Below the pieces are notes generated by a model. The model was not told the origin of the DNA. It made no database searches and saw nothing but the letters and a program-made list of their open reading frames with translations. From Telopea speciosissima (Eukaryota > Streptophyta > Magnoliopsida > Proteales > Proteaceae), in NCBI RefSeq assembly GCF_018873765.1, contig NC_057916.1, positions 28,371,501-28,435,500 on the forward strand: a DNA stretch of 64,000 nt. The letters are read 5' to 3'. This document shows, one piece after another, positions 61,375 through 64,000 of the stretch. Both the position numbers and the translations under genes were made by a program. Position 1 is the stretch's first letter; every line of letters begins with the position of its first letter.

Positions 61375-61907
61375 CCAAAAAATATCATACACTTGTTAGT
61401 TGTTAAGAGGAAAACAGGGCTAGCCCAGGAGGCTCTACAAGAGTACCTACAGTTGGGATAGGGTTTAAAACAATAGAGCCTTGCTCGGCCTGTTGGACCC
61501 GTAACTGTTAATCAGGATTCGTGAATGCGCTTGTCCGATTACATAAGAGACGAATCGGGGCGATTTACCTAATCCAATTCCTAGTTCCTACTCTTTTAGA
61601 CCTAAAATGATTTTCATGGATATAACCCTAGACCTAGAACTTGTCGTTTCGGTGGAAGGCTCAAACTCAAAGCATCGTCAAGAAGTTCTAACAGTGCGGG
61701 GTCGCATTTTGGATGAGGCAGGGAGAATAGTGGTATTGATTTGTTCCGTCTGAGCTGAAAGTTCTACTTTTCCGCTTGCGGCAGGAGTGGCGTAGTGCGG
61801 AAAAGGCGCTAAATTCTCACTCAGCGACTCTCAAACTTGGTCATTCTCAAATTCTATTTGTTTCCCGTTCCAATTAACTCTTGCAGGTCTTGTGAAATAC
61901 ATCGAAG
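61375..61907. promoter_or_regulatory. Promoter and 5' leader region of the PWI gene
   Basis: It lies between the Pack-MULE end and the start codon. A good acceptor, TTAACTCTTGCAG, 22 bases before the ATG suggests a 5'-leader intron. No TATA box is certain. Confidence 0.4.
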
Positions 61908-63410
61908 ATGTCGGGCGGGTTCTTCCGAGTAAGAATCTATTACTTAGTTGTTTTAATATCTTTTGTCGAAATTTGTATGGCACCGAATTTCTCTGATCCA
62001 GTGGTGTCTGATAGTTTCATTGCAAAAATCGGTTCATGACGAACTGTTTTACTTTTTTTCGGATTTGAATTATTAGGGCACCTCTGCCGATCAAGATACT
62101 CGTTTCTCGAATAAACAGGCGAAGCTGATGAAATCCCAGAAGTTCGCTTCGGAATTGGATCATGTGGTTCGTTTTCGTTCTTGTTCGTTGTATTTAGTTC
62201 AGCACGAGAAAGTTAGGGCTTAGTGAAGCTCGAAAAGCTTCAGTCGAAAGTAATCCTTTTCAGCTCCAAAGTATATATATAAAAAAATAAAAATTTTCCG
62301 TTTCTCAACTTTTTGTGTTTAGGTGGATATGACTAAGGTGAAGATAGACACGATCAAACCCTGGATAGCTAAGAGGGTAACAGAGATTCTTGGATTCGAG
62401 GACGAAGTTCTGATCAATTTCATATATGGACTGCTTGATAGAAAGGTAACATACGCAATTATATACCCGCCAGGCGGGGATTTGGGGAACTATGGGGGAT
62501 TGATTCACACAAACCGTCAAGTTCTCTCATTTGATATTGAGTCTAATTTGCAATTTTTTTAATATGATTTTATTGCAGGACGTGAATGGAAAGGAGGTGC
62601 AAATCCAGCTCACTGGATTCATGGAGAAAAACACTGGGAAATTCATGAAAGAACTTTGGACTCTCCTGCTCAGCGCTCAGAAAAATGCTAGCGGTATACC
62701 TCAACAGATATTGGATGCAACAGACGAGGAACTTAGGAAGAAGAAGGTTTGACATCATGTGAACTTTTTACTTCACTAGTAACTCCGATTGCTATACATA
62801 ATAGTTATTTATTGTCTTAGTTTTGTACATGGTCATTGTAGGCGGAAGCGGATCGAATCACCCATGAAATACATAAGAGGAAAGAGAAAGAGGGAAGGGA
62901 GATCCAGCTAGAGAAGCTGAAGAAGATGGTAACTAATTCACTCTATGCCAGTTTTAGCGTGTATGGAGCTTTGGTTTTTTGTTTTAACTCCCGTTTATGT
63001 TTGTTCTGGTACTCAGCTTGCTTCTGCAATTATTTGGGTTCATGTCCTTCTTTGCCTCAAACTACTGTAGGACGTTGGTGATGATGAATTGAGGGCCAAT
63101 AAAGCTGTACCTGATGCAGTCTTGAAGCATTCACAAGCCAGAGACTCCAGTGAAGAGAAAGAAGCTGATAAAAGGAATGGATCTAGGAAGACGAACGGGT
63201 TAGAGCTGAAAATATTTTCTTCTCTTGCATTCTCTTTTTAAATTTTTTTGAAGAGATCTATCTTTAGTACTCACTTTCTGTTTTCATTTATCTTTCCATC
63301 AATGTATAATCTTCATGTTATGTTTTGGAACTTTTGATATGTTTTGTAGTAAATTGGTATGTGTTCGATTTATGTATTCAAGTTGATCACTTTGAAGTTT
63401 GAACAGGTAG
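61908..63410 (+). CDS. PWI-domain splicing-related protein, SRRM1/SRm160-like, short form
   Basis: Exons: 61908-61928, 62077-62163, 62323-62445, 62579-62746, 62842-62928, 63071-63198 and a last acceptor at 63407, where GGG is followed at once by TAG (63408-63410). This gives 205 residues; reading through exon 6 instead gives a stop at 63239. Residues ~8-36 (GTSADQDTRFSNKQAKLMKS) and the PWI domain at ~37-125 (IKPWIAKRVTEILGFEDEVL, FIYGLLD, LTGFMEKNTGKFMKELW) match SRRM1/At2g29210-like proteins, which bind nucleic acid and join the exon-junction/spliceosome complexes in the nucleus. A Lys/Glu-rich coiled segment follows. The long RS-rich tail of the family is absent from the remaining 600 bp. 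I treat the gene as a short form, possibly a truncated paralogue. Confidence 0.8.
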
Positions 63411-64000
63411 CGTAGGACCTGAATATGTAATTAATCCTCCCCCGATGTTGAGAAGGGGAAAATGGTTGTTCTTTTTAGTTCCTTCAATGGCAATGCTTCG
63501 AAATCTGTAACTTCATGTATCATGAGTAGTTATGTTGTTATGATCTACCCGGCTGCTCAATGTGACTAAGCCTAGTCTTGTACACATTGACCAGCTTGAT
63601 GGCCAAAATGTAGTATTTTTTCCTTCTATTTTTTTTTCTATAGAAAGAGAGAAGGGGGTTTGAGATTGTATGTCTCAAGGCCTATCCAAGGAGGTAATAG
63701 CAGCAATGCTTTTACTGAAGATGATCGAATAGGAAATCGTCATTGTGGAGGAGTTCCCAGGAAGGAAAGACCATTAACATCTCTGAGTTCACTATTTACT
63801 ATAAAAGAAAGAAAGAAAGAAAGAAAGAAAGCATCTATGACTATGAGGTTGCTGTATGATGGTTACTGAAAATTTACAATCTTCAACAAGTCTAGGTATT
63901 GAAAGGATAAGGTTATGGCAAACAAAATTGGCTTTATAAGTCTGGAATATTAGTCTTCTATTTTTGGGTATTCTCTCCACCTGGTTCTGATCATGTGGAT
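63411..64000. other. 3' flank of the PWI gene, (AAAG)n tract
   Basis: No further exon is recognisable. An (AAAG)n microsatellite lies at 63806-63830. The AT-rich sequence after 63411 would serve as the 3' untranslated region. Confidence 0.5.

Noticed and set aside
1..64000. CRISPR arrays, bacterial operons, rRNA or tRNA genes
   Set aside because: No regular short repeats with unique spacers and no cloverleaf or rRNA signature were found; tRNA-like matches are only primer-binding sites of retroelements.

Overview
This is a stretch of nuclear DNA from a flowering plant. It has AT-rich non-coding DNA, GT-AG introns, dense transposons and plant-specific protein families. The species cannot be read from the window. 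Single-copy genes make up only a few percent of the sequence.

Four gene models are supported. (1) 1130-5018, minus: a plastid-targeted sugar transporter of the D-xylose-proton symporter-like 3 / At5g59250 type. All 14 exons can be followed, but exon 6 carries an in-frame TGA. (2) 10818-11237, plus: a small basic protein of unknown function. (3) 15171-39064, minus: the large subunit of general transcription factor IIA. Its 11 intact exons encode 393 residues and are spread over 23.9 kb, because intron 6 alone is about 18.5 kb and is packed with retrotransposons. (4) 61908-about 63410, plus: a PWI-domain protein related to SRRM1/SRm160 (At2g29210-like) that appears to stop before any RS-rich tail.

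Layout. 1-10.5 kb: the transporter gene, then several non-autonomous DNA transposons. These are three Mutator-like elements (two with 9-bp target duplications), a hAT element with an 8-bp duplication and an internal tandem duplication, and fold-back elements. 10.5-15 kb: the small gene, microsatellites and mostly unassigned DNA. 15-39 kb: TFIIA-L and its intron-resident elements. These include an LTR family with one two-LTR copy and two solo LTRs (5-bp target duplications, unusual TG...TA ends), related non-autonomous elements, LINE and Ty3 fragments, and two hAT MITEs. 40.7-58.4 kb: one degraded LINE on the minus strand, split by a 3.7-kb solo LTR and by a 9.2-kb Ty3 element with 3.2-kb LTRs. 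The LINE's ORF1 lies inverted at its 5' side, as expected from twin priming. 59-61.4 kb: a Pack-MULE-like element holding fragments of an F-box SKIP22-like gene. 61.9-63.4 kb: the PWI gene.

The genes do not form a pathway. The main biology is the tolerance of very large TE loads within an essential gene, and the nested history of insertions, which target duplications, empty sites and near-identical LTRs allow to be ordered. No new enzymatic or defence system was found. The nearest thing to an undescribed system is a set of small non-autonomous LTR elements that share an unusual protease-like/KIRGR(I/V)F reading frame.
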